Shown one piece after another: positions 32,964-40,832 of a stretch of DNA of 64,000 bases. Origin of the DNA: Saccharothrix sp. Its GTDB lineage: Bacteria; Actinomycetota; Actinomycetes; Mycobacteriales; Pseudonocardiaceae. How positions within the stretch are numbered: position 1 is the stretch's first letter; each line of letters starts with the position of its first letter. The position numbers and the translations under genes are program-made. Location: positions 62,001 through 126,000 of the forward strand of contig NZ_JAPSLK010000016.1 in NCBI RefSeq assembly GCF_031180885.1, read 5' to 3'. The notes beneath the pieces are model-generated. The model made no database searches. It had not been told where the DNA came from and saw only the letters and a program-made list of their open reading frames with translations.

Positions 32964-35801
32964 TTGTATTCTCTCCGTGTGCGCGCCGTCACCCTGCGCC
33001 TCGTCGGCCGCGAGCGCGAGCTGGACCGCCTGCGGGCCGGGGTCGACGCCCTGGCCCGGGGGCGGGGTGCCGCGCTGGTCGTCGAGGGCGAGCCGGGCAT
33101 CGGCAAGACGGCGCTGGTCAAGGCGGTCTGCGAGGACGCCGCCGCGCGCGGGTTCCGGGTGTGCAAGGGCGCGGGTGACGAACTGGGCCGCTCGCTTCCG
33201 TTGTTACCCCTGCTGGACGCCCTGTCCGCGGCCCGCTCCGACCCCGGCGCGACGGCCACCGCCGAACGCCTGCTGGCGCGAGTGGACGACCTGTGCGCCA
33301 TCGGCCCGGTCGTGCTGGTGATCGACGACCTCCAGTGGGCCGACGCCGCGACCGTCGCCGTGTGGCGGAGGCTGGCCCGGCTGGTGCCCCAACTCCCGTT
33401 GCTGCTCATCGGCGTCCTGCGACCGTTGCCGCGCCGGGACGACCTGTCCGCGCTGCGCCAAGGCGTCGACAGGTTGACCGTGGGCCGCCTCGCCCCACCG
33501 GCTGTTGCCGAGTTGGTGGGGGCGCTCGCGGGCGGGACGCCGGACGAGCGGCTGGTCGCGCTCGCGGACGACGCCGGCGGCAACCCGCTGTTCTTGGTGG
33601 AACTGGTCGAGGCCCTGGTCCGCGGCGGCGCGATCGAAGTCGACGCCACCGGCACCGCCCGCCTCGCCGACGCCCCGCCGCGCGCCGCTGACGCCCCGCC
33701 GCGCACTGCCGACACCCCGCCGCGCGCCGGCGATGCCCCGCCCCGCGCTGCCGATGCCCGGCCGCTCCCCGCGGATGCCTGGCCCGCGGTCGCCGGCGGT
33801 GGGTGGGCAGGTGGTGGGCTTGGCCCGGGCGGGTTGCCTGCATCGCTCTCCGCCGCCATCAACGACCGGATCGCCTACCTCAGCGCGGATGTCCGCCGCG
33901 TGCTCGTCGCCGCCGCCCTGCTCGGCGTGTCCTTCCCGGTCGCGGACTTGGCCGCCGTGCTCGGCACCCGCGTGGTCGACCTGCTGCCCGCCATCCAGGA
34001 CGCGACCGTCGCCGGCGTGCTGGAGGACGGTCGGCTGGGCTTGAGCTTCCGCCACCCCCTCGTCCGCGCCGCCCTCTACGAGGACGTGCCGGAGTCCGCC
34101 CGCGGCGCCTGGCACGGTGAAGCGGCCCGCGCGCTGGCCGAGAGCGGCGCGGGCGTCGACCGGGTGACCCGGCAGTTGCTGGCCGCCGACGACCGGGTCC
34201 CCGAGTGGGTGGCGCGATGGCTCGACGAGCACGGCGCCACGCTCGTCGCCCACGCCCCCGAGGCCGCGGTGGACCTGCTCGGCCGGGTCGTCGTCGCACC
34301 GCACGCGACCCTGCGCCGGGGTGTCCTGCTCGCGCACCTGGCCGAGGCCCGGTTCCGGCTCGGCGACCACCACGGCGCGGAAGCGGTCGCGCTGGCGGGC
34401 CTCGAACACGGCACCCACGTCGACCTGCACTGGACGTTGGCGCAGTGCCGCAGCATGACGGGCCGGTCCGCCGAGACGCTCGCCGAGATCGACCGCGCCC
34501 TCGCCGTGCCCGGCCTGTCCGCCGGCGACCGCGCCCGCCTGCTCGTGCCGGCCGCCCGCGCGCACTGGGACGTCGGCTCGCTCGACGACGCCGAACGCCT
34601 CGCCATCACCGCGATGGAGGCCGACGATCGCCGCGCCACCAGCTGGGCGCTGCACGTCCGCACGATCGTGGCGATGGCCCGGGGCCGCATGGCCGAAGCG
34701 CTGCCGCTGTTCGACCGGGCGCTGGCGGTCGCGATGGGCGACCCGGCGACCGCGGACCTGCGGCTGCTGCTGCAGATCAACCAGGCCGTCACGCTCGGCG
34801 AACTGGACCGGGCCGAGGAGGCGATCGCGTCCGCCCGCGTCGTCCGGCACGCCGCCGACCAGACCGGCAACACCGTGCGGCTCGCTCAAGCGCAGAGCGC
34901 GCTGGGCCAGCTCCTGCTGGACGCGGGCCAGTGGGACGAGGCCCTGGTCGACGTGGACCTGCTGCCCGACGACCTCAAGCACCCGATGGTGTCCCGCTGC
35001 GACCACGGCGTCGCGGCCCTGGTCCGCCTGCACCGCGGCGACACGGCGGGCGCCCGGCGGCACCTGGACGCGGCCGGTGAGGCGGTGCCCGGCCACGTCG
35101 TCGGCTCCCTCGCGCTCGCCACCAGCCTGGAACTGGAGCAGGCCGGACGGGTCCGCGAGGCGCTGGCCGTGCTGCTCGACGGCATGGACTCGGTCGAGGA
35201 CCTGCTGCCCGACGCCGTCCGCCTGGCGGTCCAACTGGGCGACGACCCGTCGGCGGCCGTGGCGCGCGCCGAGGAGTTGGCCCGGGAACTGGACGTCCCG
35301 CACCGGCGCGCGGTCGCCGCCTACTGCCGCGCCCTGGCCGACGGCGACCCGGTGAACCTGCTGCGCGCCGCCGACGAGGGCGCGGGACGGCCGTTGCTGC
35401 GGGCGAAGGCGTTGGGCGCGGCGGCGGTGGCGTTCGCCGAGTCCGGGGACCGCACGTCCGCACGGGCCGCGTTGAGCCACGCCGTGGACGTGCTGGAGCG
35501 GCTGGGCGCCGAGTGGGACCTCAACGTGCTGCTGGCGCGGATGCGCGAACTGGGCATCCGCCGCGGCCCGCACGCCAAGCACCGGCGGGCCGCGCACGGC
35601 TGGGACAGCCTGACCCCGATGGAGCTGAAGGTCACCGAGCTGGTGGTGGCGGGCCTGTCCAACCGGCAGATCGCCGAACGCCTGTTCCTGTCCAGCCGGA
35701 CCGTGGCCACCCACGTGTCACACGTGCTGGCGAAGCTCGGGGTCCGGTCGCGCACCGACATCGCCCGCGAGGCCGTGCGCCACCGCGTCGCGTCGGGGTG
35801 A
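32964..35801 (+). CDS. LuxR-family AAA regulator (LAL type)
   Basis: Large ATP-binding transcription activator, 945 residues from TTG 32964; GTG 32979 is an equally good start and neither has a clear ribosome site. Walker A GEPGIGKT at about 42-49, Walker B VLVIDDLQWAD near 113, then TPR-like helical repeats and a C-terminal LuxR helix-turn-helix (about 875-940; LSNRQIAERLFLSSRTVATH). LAL proteins often switch on secondary metabolism or sugar use. A heptad repeat (DAPPRAA) has expanded after the NTPase domain. A tiny secreted peptide gene is divergent; the last 84 bases overlap a convergent membrane-protein gene. Confidence 0.9.
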   Translation: MYSLRVRAVTLRLVGRERELDRLRAGVDALARGRGAALVVEGEPGIGKTALVKAVCEDAAARGFRVCKGAGDELGRSLPLLPLLDALSAARSDPGATATAERLLARVDDLCAIGPVVLVIDDLQWADAATVAVWRRLARLVPQLPLLLIGVLRPLPRRDDLSALRQGVDRLTVGRLAPPAVAELVGALAGGTPDERLVALADDAGGNPLFLVELVEALVRGGAIEVDATGTARLADAPPRAADAPPRTADTPPRAGDAPPRAADARPLPADAWPAVAGGGWAGGGLGPGGLPASLSAAINDRIAYLSADVRRVLVAAALLGVSFPVADLAAVLGTRVVDLLPAIQDATVAGVLEDGRLGLSFRHPLVRAALYEDVPESARGAWHGEAARALAESGAGVDRVTRQLLAADDRVPEWVARWLDEHGATLVAHAPEAAVDLLGRVVVAPHATLRRGVLLAHLAEARFRLGDHHGAEAVALAGLEHGTHVDLHWTLAQCRSMTGRSAETLAEIDRALAVPGLSAGDRARLLVPAARAHWDVGSLDDAERLAITAMEADDRRATSWALHVRTIVAMARGRMAEALPLFDRALAVAMGDPATADLRLLLQINQAVTLGELDRAEEAIASARVVRHAADQTGNTVRLAQAQSALGQLLLDAGQWDEALVDVDLLPDDLKHPMVSRCDHGVAALVRLHRGDTAGARRHLDAAGEAVPGHVVGSLALATSLELEQAGRVREALAVLLDGMDSVEDLLPDAVRLAVQLGDDPSAAVARAEELARELDVPHRRAVAAYCRALADGDPVNLLRAADEGAGRPLLRAKALGAAAVAFAESGDRTSARAALSHAVDVLERLGAEWDLNVLLARMRELGIRRGPHAKHRRAAHGWDSLTPMELKVTELVVAGLSNRQIAERLFLSSRTVATHVSHVLAKLGVRSRTDIAREAVRHRVASG
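33669..33790 (+). repeat. 21-bp coding repeat in LAL regulator
   Basis: About six copies of a seven-residue unit (DAPPRAA, DAPPRTA, DTPPRAG, DAPPRAA, DARPLPA, DAWPAVA) form a Pro/Ala-rich insert between the NTPase region and the following helical domain; copies drift toward the end. Unit length keeps the frame. Confidence 0.85.
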
Positions 35802-36260
35802 CCGGGCCCGGTAGCGCAGCGGCAGCACGAACCACCAGAACCCGAACCAGGCCACCAGCCCGGACGTGATCCACACCGCCGGCCACAGCCCCAGCACCAC
35901 GTCCAGGATCAGCAGCAGGGCCGTGGCCAGGGCCAGTTTGAGCAGCACCAGACCGGCGAGCAGCAGCCGGCTCGACGCGCGGACCAGCTCGTGCTTGAGC
36001 CGGCGGCGGAACACCAGCCGGTGGAACGGCGCGGGCGCGATGAGCAGGGCCGTCGAGGTCGCGCCGAGGACCAGGCTCAGCACGTACACCTGGAGCTGGA
36101 ACAGGTCCAGGTGCACGAAGCGCGGGGTGAAGGCAAGGGTCAGCAGGAACGCCAGCAGCAGTTGGACACCGGTCTGGGCGACCCGCATCTCCTGGAGGAT
36201 CTCCGCGTAGTTGCGGTCCATGCGCTCGGCGGGGGTCTCGTTGCGTTCGGCGTTCGTCAT
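35718..36260 (-). CDS. DUF6328 family membrane protein
   Basis: 180 residues; the ATG at 36260 follows GAACGAAACG-type sequence without a strong site. A polar N-terminus (RMDRNYAEILQEMRVAQTGVQ) is followed by four hydrophobic helices, typical of DUF6328 proteins, whose role is unknown. The N-terminal half of the frame's open extension to 36911 is antisense to the AraC gene and is rejected. The 3' 84 bases are antisense to the DNA-binding end of the LAL gene, an unusually long overlap. Confidence 0.78.
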   Translation of the reverse strand: MTNAERNETPAERMDRNYAEILQEMRVAQTGVQLLLAFLLTLAFTPRFVHLDLFQLQVYVLSLVLGATSTALLIAPAPFHRLVFRRRLKHELVRASSRLLLAGLVLLKLALATALLLILDVVLGLWPAVWITSGLVAWFGFWWFVLPLRYRARSPRRDAVAHGLAGDVGARPDPELRQHV

Positions 36261-36326
36261 GGGTCCCACGGTGCTCGCCGCACGGGTGCGGAAACATCGG
36301 TCGGCATACGGAGGTTGGTCTGTGGC

Positions 36327-36989
36327 GTGGACATGAGCACGTGGGTGTCGGACATCGCCGTCGAGCGGTTCGAGGTCGACGAAACGCAGGCCCTCGGCCC
36401 GGACCCGGCCACCGCGCTGGTGTTCTGCTCGCGGTCGGAGGAGGCGTACGTCCTGGGGCCGCGCACGCGGGGCCGGTACTTCGACGGGGTCGACGCGCAC
36501 CGGCTGCGGGTGCGGCTTCGGCCCGGCATGGCGCGGGCCGTGCTGGGCGTGGGTGTTCGGGAGCTGGTCGACCAGGTCGTGCCGTTGCGCGAATTGTGGG
36601 GCGTTTCGGTCGGCCGTCCTTCGGACCTGCGTGCGGCCCTGGCGTCCCGCTTGTCGTCCCTGGACCCGCGCCACGACGCAGTGGTCGCGTCGGCTGCCGT
36701 TCTGGTGCCGTCGGTGGGGGTCGCCGGTGCCGCGTCGCGGTTGACCGTCAGCGAGCGGCACCTGCGAACCTTGTTCACCGAGGCGGTGGGCCTGCCGCCC
36801 AAGCAGTACGCGAAGGTCGAACGGGTGCGGCGCGCGGTGGCCACGGGCGGTGCCGGCGGCTGGACCCGGGTGGCCACGGAACTGGGCTACTACGACCAGT
36901 CCCACCTGCACGCCGAGTTCCGGGCGACCATGGGCGTGCCTCCGGGCGCCTTCGCCGCCGGCCGTTACCCGGAGACCTCGCCCTGTTAG
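36327..36989 (+). CDS. AraC-family helix-turn-helix regulator
   Basis: 220 residues from GTG 36327, with GGAGG at 36311-36315 (ATG 36333 is an alternative). The N-terminal half is a sensor-like domain with AYVLGPRTRG and RLRPGMARAVLG, as in AraC proteins that resemble the DUF6597 group. The C-terminal AraC domain (about 115-215) has LTVSERHLRTLFTEAVGLPPK and ATELGYYDQSHLHAEF. It is divergent from the DUF6328 gene. The targets and ligand are unknown. Confidence 0.88.
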   Translation: MDMSTWVSDIAVERFEVDETQALGPDPATALVFCSRSEEAYVLGPRTRGRYFDGVDAHRLRVRLRPGMARAVLGVGVRELVDQVVPLRELWGVSVGRPSDLRAALASRLSSLDPRHDAVVASAAVLVPSVGVAGAASRLTVSERHLRTLFTEAVGLPPKQYAKVERVRRAVATGGAGGWTRVATELGYYDQSHLHAEFRATMGVPPGAFAAGRYPETSPC

Positions 36990-37122
36990 AGCGGCTTGGC
37001 CAGGAAGAGCGCGAACTCACCCTCGGCCGGCGTGCCCGTGTAGACACTGTGCTGGTGGTGAAGGAGTCGTCCAGCGCGAGGTCGTCGCCAGGTCGGATCG
37101 GCCGGTAGCCGAGGTCGGTCAT
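36986..37122 (-). pseudogene. Short acetyltransferase-like remnant, frameshifted
   Basis: An ATG at 37122 overlaps the DinB stop (ATGA) and starts MTDLGYRPIRPGDD then LDDSFTT, which looks like the beginning of a GNAT-type acetyltransferase. After about 23 residues the continuation appears in another frame (HSVYTGTPAEGEFALFLA, stop at 36986). Together they make at most 45 residues, so this is a broken and shortened gene. The family call is weak. Confidence 0.4.
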
Positions 37123-37697
37123 CCCGCTGCTTCCCGGGCGACCCGTTCGAGCTTGTCCCGGTAGGCCGCCCACCACGCCGGATCACCCTCGGGCATGCTC
37201 GACACCCCGTTCCGAAGGCCGGCTTCGCCGTCGATGGTCTCCCGGACGATGTCGGCGTGCCCCGCGTGGCGGTTCGTCTCGGCGATCACGTGGACCAGGA
37301 GGAAGTGCAGGGTGACCGTCGCACGCTCGGCGGGCCACCACGGGACCCGTCCGGTCGCGCCGAGGTCCAGGGTCTCGATCGTGGCGTCGGAGTGCGCCCA
37401 GGTGCGGCGGTAGAGCGCCAGGATGTCCTCACGGGACTCGTCGGCGGTCGCCCACATGTCGGAGTTGACCTCGGCGTCGTCCTGCAACCAGGCGAAGGAC
37501 TCGGGGAACGGGCGGTCGAAGCAGTCCCCGAAGTAGCCGATCTCGACGCCCGAGAGGTGCTTCACCAGACCGAGCAGGTTGGTGCCGGTGGGGGTGAGGG
37601 GGCGGCGGGCGTCGTACTCGCAGAGGCCGTCGAGCTTCCAGACGATGGCGTCACGAGCGGTTTGCAGGTAGCGACGCAGCGTCGACTTCTGGTCCAT
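37119..37697 (-). CDS. DinB family protein (DUF664)
   Basis: 192 residues; the ATG at 37697 is chosen because the domain begins there (MDQKSTLRRYLQTARDAIVWKLDG), while the open frame to 38054 runs through repeat DNA. A four-helix DinB/DUF664 bundle with the conserved metal-type His residues in LVKHLSG (near 51), LHFLLVHVIAETNRHAGHAD (about 137-156). Related proteins serve as thiol-dependent transferases (mycothiol/bacillithiol), a plausible but unproved role. A broken acetyltransferase-like gene is translationally coupled behind it. Confidence 0.87.
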   Translation of the reverse strand: MDQKSTLRRYLQTARDAIVWKLDGLCEYDARRPLTPTGTNLLGLVKHLSGVEIGYFGDCFDRPFPESFAWLQDDAEVNSDMWATADESREDILALYRRTWAHSDATIETLDLGATGRVPWWPAERATVTLHFLLVHVIAETNRHAGHADIVRETIDGEAGLRNGVSSMPEGDPAWWAAYRDKLERVAREAAG

Positions 37698-38171
37698 AGG
37701 GGACAGTCTTCCAGCGCTGCACCGAACGCCCCACCCGATTAGCCCACGCGCCCCAGTCCGGCACGCACCACCTAGCTTTTCGCCGCGCAGCGGCTGCTTT
37801 TTGCGCCGCGCGGCGGGCCGGGCTCCCGGCCACAGGCGGGGCCTCGGTTCCCCCACCGTATGGCCTGCCCGAAGGGCTACCACGGATTCCCCGGGTGCGG
37901 CCAAGAGTTTTGCGAGGAACGAGCAAAAGTTTTTAGCGGCACCCGGGGAATCCGTGGTTGGCTTTGCCGGGCCATGCGGTGGGGGAACCGACGCCCTTCC
38001 TCCCCATCGGTGGTTCTCCAGGCCGCTTTTGATCTTGAGAGCGCGTCGACGCATCCGCTTGAGAGCGTGCCAGCGCGTTGCTTGAAGCGGCTTGGAGAGC
38101 TGACGAAGGAAAGCCCAAAAGCCAACCGCGCCGCGCGCGCCAAAGGTGTCGTCAGTGGCCGTGTGGGAGGC
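37698..38171. repeat. Nested-palindrome repeat element, copy 2
   Basis: No gene supported. Outer arms 37845-37865 and 37970-37990 pair at 20 of 21 bases; inner arms 37879-37898 and 37939-37958 are a perfect 20-bp inverted repeat. On the minus strand the flank reads CGCGCTCTCAAGATC then AAAAGCGG, CTGGAG and GGGGAGGAAGGGC, in the same order as in copy 1 (26.9-27.1 kb). The palindromic parts have different sequence but the same architecture. The rest of this 474-bp gap is GC-rich spacer. Confidence 0.8.
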
Positions 38172-39404
38172 TCAAGCGCAGGCGGCGGCTCGGTTGAGGA
38201 GGAGGGTGCGCTCGCGTTCGTTGCGGGTCATTTCGGCGGCTCGTTCGAATTCCTCCCGGGCTTCCGCCAACCGGCCCAGCTTGAACAGCAGGTCGCCGCG
38301 CACGCTCGGGAGCAGGTGGTAATCCTTCAAAGCGGGCTCGTCCAGGAGGTCGTCGACCAACTCAAGGGCCACCTCCGGGCCGAATGCGAAACCGATGGCC
38401 ACCGCGTGGTTCAGCGCGACGATCGGGGACGGCGCCACCAGTGCCAAAGCCTCGTACAGGCCCGCGATTCGCCGCCAGTCGGTGTCCTCCGGCGTGCGTG
38501 CCACGGCGTGGCACGCGGCGATTCGGGCCTGTAGCGAATACGGGCCGCTGCCGGCTTTCTCCAAAGACGCCAGACCGCGTCGGATCAGCAGTTGGTCCCA
38601 GCGGGCTCGGTTCTGGTCGAGGAGGAGGACGGGTTCGCCGTTCAAACCCACCCGGGCCCGGGCGCGGGATGCCTGGATCTCCAGCAGGGCGACCAGGCCG
38701 TGGACCTCCGGTTCCTTCGGCATGAGGCCGGCCAGGACGCGGGCCAGGCGGAGGGCGTCCGCGCACAGTTCGGGGCGGAGCCAGTCGTCGCCCGCCGTGG
38801 CCGAGTAGCCCTCGTTGAAGATCAGGTAGATCACGCTGAGCACGGACGCCAGCCGTTGCTCCCGCTCGTCCTCGGCGGGCACCTCGAACGGCACGTTGGC
38901 CTTGGCCAGCGTCTTCTTCGCCCGCACGATCCGCTGGGCGACGGTCGACTCCGACACCAGGAACGCCCGTGCGATCTCCTCGGTCGTGAGGCCGCCGAGC
39001 ATCTTCAGGGTGAGCGCGACCTGCGCCTCCACCGACAGGACCGGGTGGCACGCGGTGAACACCAGGCGCAACAGGTCGTCGTCGATGTCGCCCACGCGGG
39101 CGCCGGCGTCGGGGGCGGTGCGCTGCTCCTCGTCGCGGCCGATCTCCTCCAGCTTGCGCTGGTAGTTCTGCTGCCGTCGGATCTGGTCGACCGCCCGGTT
39201 CTTGGCCGCCGTCATCAGCCACGCGCCGGGGTTTCGCGGAACCCCGGTCTGGGGCCACTGCTCCAGGGCGCTGACCAGGGCGTCCTGGGCCAGTTCCTCG
39301 GCCAGTCCCACGTCGCGCACCATCCGGGCGAGCCCGGCGATGAGCCGCGCCGACTCGATCCGCCACACCGCCTCGACAGCGCGACGCGCATCGGAAGCTG
39401 TCAC
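38172..39404 (-). CDS. ECF42-type RNA polymerase sigma factor
   Basis: 410 residues: sigma region 2 at about 15-85 (DVGLAEELAQDALVSALEQWP), region 4 at about 120-175, then a long TPR-like C-terminal extension (about 190-410; EGYSATAGDDWLRPELCADA split over 195-225). That extension and the neighbouring YciI/DGPF-domain gene are diagnostic of the ECF42 group, which has no classical anti-sigma factor. GTG start at 39404 has no Shine-Dalgarno sequence and sits in the bulge of a large hairpin. Last gene of a doxX-yciI-sigma operon; such operons usually control their own DGPF gene. Confidence 0.9.
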   Translation of the reverse strand: MTASDARRAVEAVWRIESARLIAGLARMVRDVGLAEELAQDALVSALEQWPQTGVPRNPGAWLMTAAKNRAVDQIRRQQNYQRKLEEIGRDEEQRTAPDAGARVGDIDDDLLRLVFTACHPVLSVEAQVALTLKMLGGLTTEEIARAFLVSESTVAQRIVRAKKTLAKANVPFEVPAEDEREQRLASVLSVIYLIFNEGYSATAGDDWLRPELCADALRLARVLAGLMPKEPEVHGLVALLEIQASRARARVGLNGEPVLLLDQNRARWDQLLIRRGLASLEKAGSGPYSLQARIAACHAVARTPEDTDWRRIAGLYEALALVAPSPIVALNHAVAIGFAFGPEVALELVDDLLDEPALKDYHLLPSVRGDLLFKLGRLAEAREEFERAAEMTRNERERTLLLNRAAACA

Positions 39405-39438
39405 GGTCTGGGATCAGACCAGCTTCCGATGCGCGTCG
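39382..39438 (-). promoter_or_regulatory. Large RNA hairpin enclosing the sigma factor start codon
   Basis: CGACGCGCATCGGAAGCT (39382-39399) and its exact complement (39421-39438) form an 18-bp stem. Inside, GGTCTG (39405-39410) and CAGACC (39415-39420) form a second stem with a 4-base loop. The only unpaired bases between the stems are 39400-39404, which hold the GTG start codon (39402-39404). Half of the outer stem is sigma factor coding sequence. Confidence 0.75.
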
Positions 39439-39454
39439 GCAAGGCGAGCGGCGA

Positions 39455-39883
39455 CTACTTGGCCTGCTGCTGGGCCTTGATCTGCTCGGCGAGCGCGGCC
39501 TCGCGCCCCTTCAGCTCGTCGGACATCTCGAAGTCCTCGGGGGAGAAGACCTGGCGGATCTCGATCTGCGACTCCTCGCCGGTGGGGTTCGGCACCCGCT
39601 TCACCCACTCGATCGCCTCCTCCAGCGACTTCAGCTCCAGCAGCCAGAACCCGGCGATCAGCTCCTTGGTCTCCGCGAACGGCCCGTCCACAACGGACCG
39701 CTGGTCGCCGTTGAAGTACACCCGGGCGCCCTTGGAGCTGGGGTGCAGACCCTCGCCGGCGAGCATCACGCCGGCCTTCACAAGCTCCTCGTTGAAGGCG
39801 GTCATCGCGCTGATCATCTCTTCGCTCGGCATGACGCCGGCCTCGGTGTCCGCGGTCGCCTTGACGATCACCATGAAACGCAT
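39455..39883 (-). CDS. YciI/DGPF-domain protein
   Basis: 142 residues; ATG at 39883 with AAAGGGA upstream, preferred over the open frame to 39952. A YCII-related ferredoxin-like fold with MRFMVIVKA at the start and the hallmark DGPFAETKELIAGFWLLE. Function unknown; in ECF42 loci these proteins are the usual target and partner of the sigma factor, possibly enzymes or sensors. Second gene of the operon, followed 50 bp later by the sigma gene with a start-codon hairpin. Confidence 0.93.
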   Translation of the reverse strand: MRFMVIVKATADTEAGVMPSEEMISAMTAFNEELVKAGVMLAGEGLHPSSKGARVYFNGDQRSVVDGPFAETKELIAGFWLLELKSLEEAIEWVKRVPNPTGEESQIEIRQVFSPEDFEMSDELKGREAALAEQIKAQQQAK

Positions 39884-39970
39884 CTTCTTGTCCCTTTCGG
39901 AGTGCGATCCGCTCATCCTGGCGGAGTCGGTGGGGTGGTGCAGGGGTTTCAAGCCGGGGCTGTGATGGGG

Positions 39971-40437
39971 TCAGCGGCGGATCAGGCGGGTCAGCGTGTA
40001 GCGGCCCGGGCCGAGGACCGCGATCAGCAGGAAGGACCAGCTGTAGAGCGCGGCCAGCTCGCCCATGTTGTGCAGCGGCAGCAGACCGGTCGGCTGGTGG
40101 ACGACGAAGTAGGCGTAGGCCATCGCGCCGGACGCCAGCACGGCGGCGGGCCGCGCCGCCACGCCGACCAGCACCAGCACCGAGCAGACGAATTCGAGCA
40201 CGCTGCCCCACCAGCCGGGGAATGACCCGAACGGCACGGCGGTCCCCTGCCCGTCGATGCCGCCGAGGAAGCCGAAGCCCTGGAGGCCGTGGCAGGCGAA
40301 CAGGAACGACACCACGACCCGGAAGGCACCGAGGACGAGGTCGTTGCGCTTGGTCGACGGGGCGGTCGGGCGGGCGGCGGCGGTCTCGGGGCGGTCGGGC
40401 GGGCGGCGGCGGTCTCGGGGCGGGTGGTGGTGGTCAT
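39971..40437 (-). pseudogene. DoxX-family membrane protein, frameshifted by a 29-bp duplication
   Basis: Small four-helix DoxX-like membrane protein. The ATG at 40437 with AAGGAG upstream begins MTTTTRPETAAARPT, but two adjacent 29-bp copies (40361-40389, 40390-40418) shift the frame. Removing one copy restores a 145-residue protein running on to STKRNDLVLGAF and SFLFACHGLQGFGFLGG. As it stands, only re-initiation at an internal GTG near 40315 could give a protein of about 114 residues, which would still keep the helices. First gene of the ECF42 operon, so the lesion may also reduce coupling to yciI. Confidence 0.8.
40361..40418. repeat. Perfect 29-bp tandem duplication inside doxX
   Basis: Two identical, directly adjacent 29-bp units rich in GGC. 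Since 29 is not a multiple of three, gain or loss of one unit toggles the reading frame of the DoxX gene. Confidence 0.95.
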
Positions 40438-40832
40438 CTCTTCAACTCCTTCTCGGTGGTCTTGCCATGGCGACGAACGGCACCCCCGCCGGATCGACAC
40501 GTCCGCCGAACTTTTTTGAGATTTTCTGTTTCCACAGGTCAGCGAGCTGTGGGGTGGTGGAGGGGAGAGGAGGACGCGGAGAGGAGGAGGGGGCGAGGGG
40601 GCGGGCCGTGGCGCGGCGGGCAGGGCGGGCCGGGCGGCGGTGCGGTGGGTAAGGCGGCGGTGCGGTGGGCAGGGCGGGCCGGGCGGCGGTGCGGTGGGCC
40701 GGGGTGGCGGAGTGGTAGTGGGTGGTGGTTATTCCCGGGCCCGGTGCGATCTCACTAAGAGCCGGGGCGTCGCGGAGGGTCGTCGGCGGCACAGAATCCG
40801 GTGGGATCGAAGTGGAAGGGGCGCTGGGAACG
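40438..40832. repeat. G-rich gene-free stretch with compound repeats
   Basis: No gene supported. A 32-bp block occurs twice (40618-40649 and 40667-40698), and a third partial copy of its last 19 bases (core GGCGGCGGTGCGGTGGG) lies between them. From 40555 to 40730 the + strand is strikingly G-rich with little C, with many GGG/GGGG runs able to form G-quadruplexes. The stretch separates the doxX operon from the broken LLM monooxygenase genes. Confidence 0.75.
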
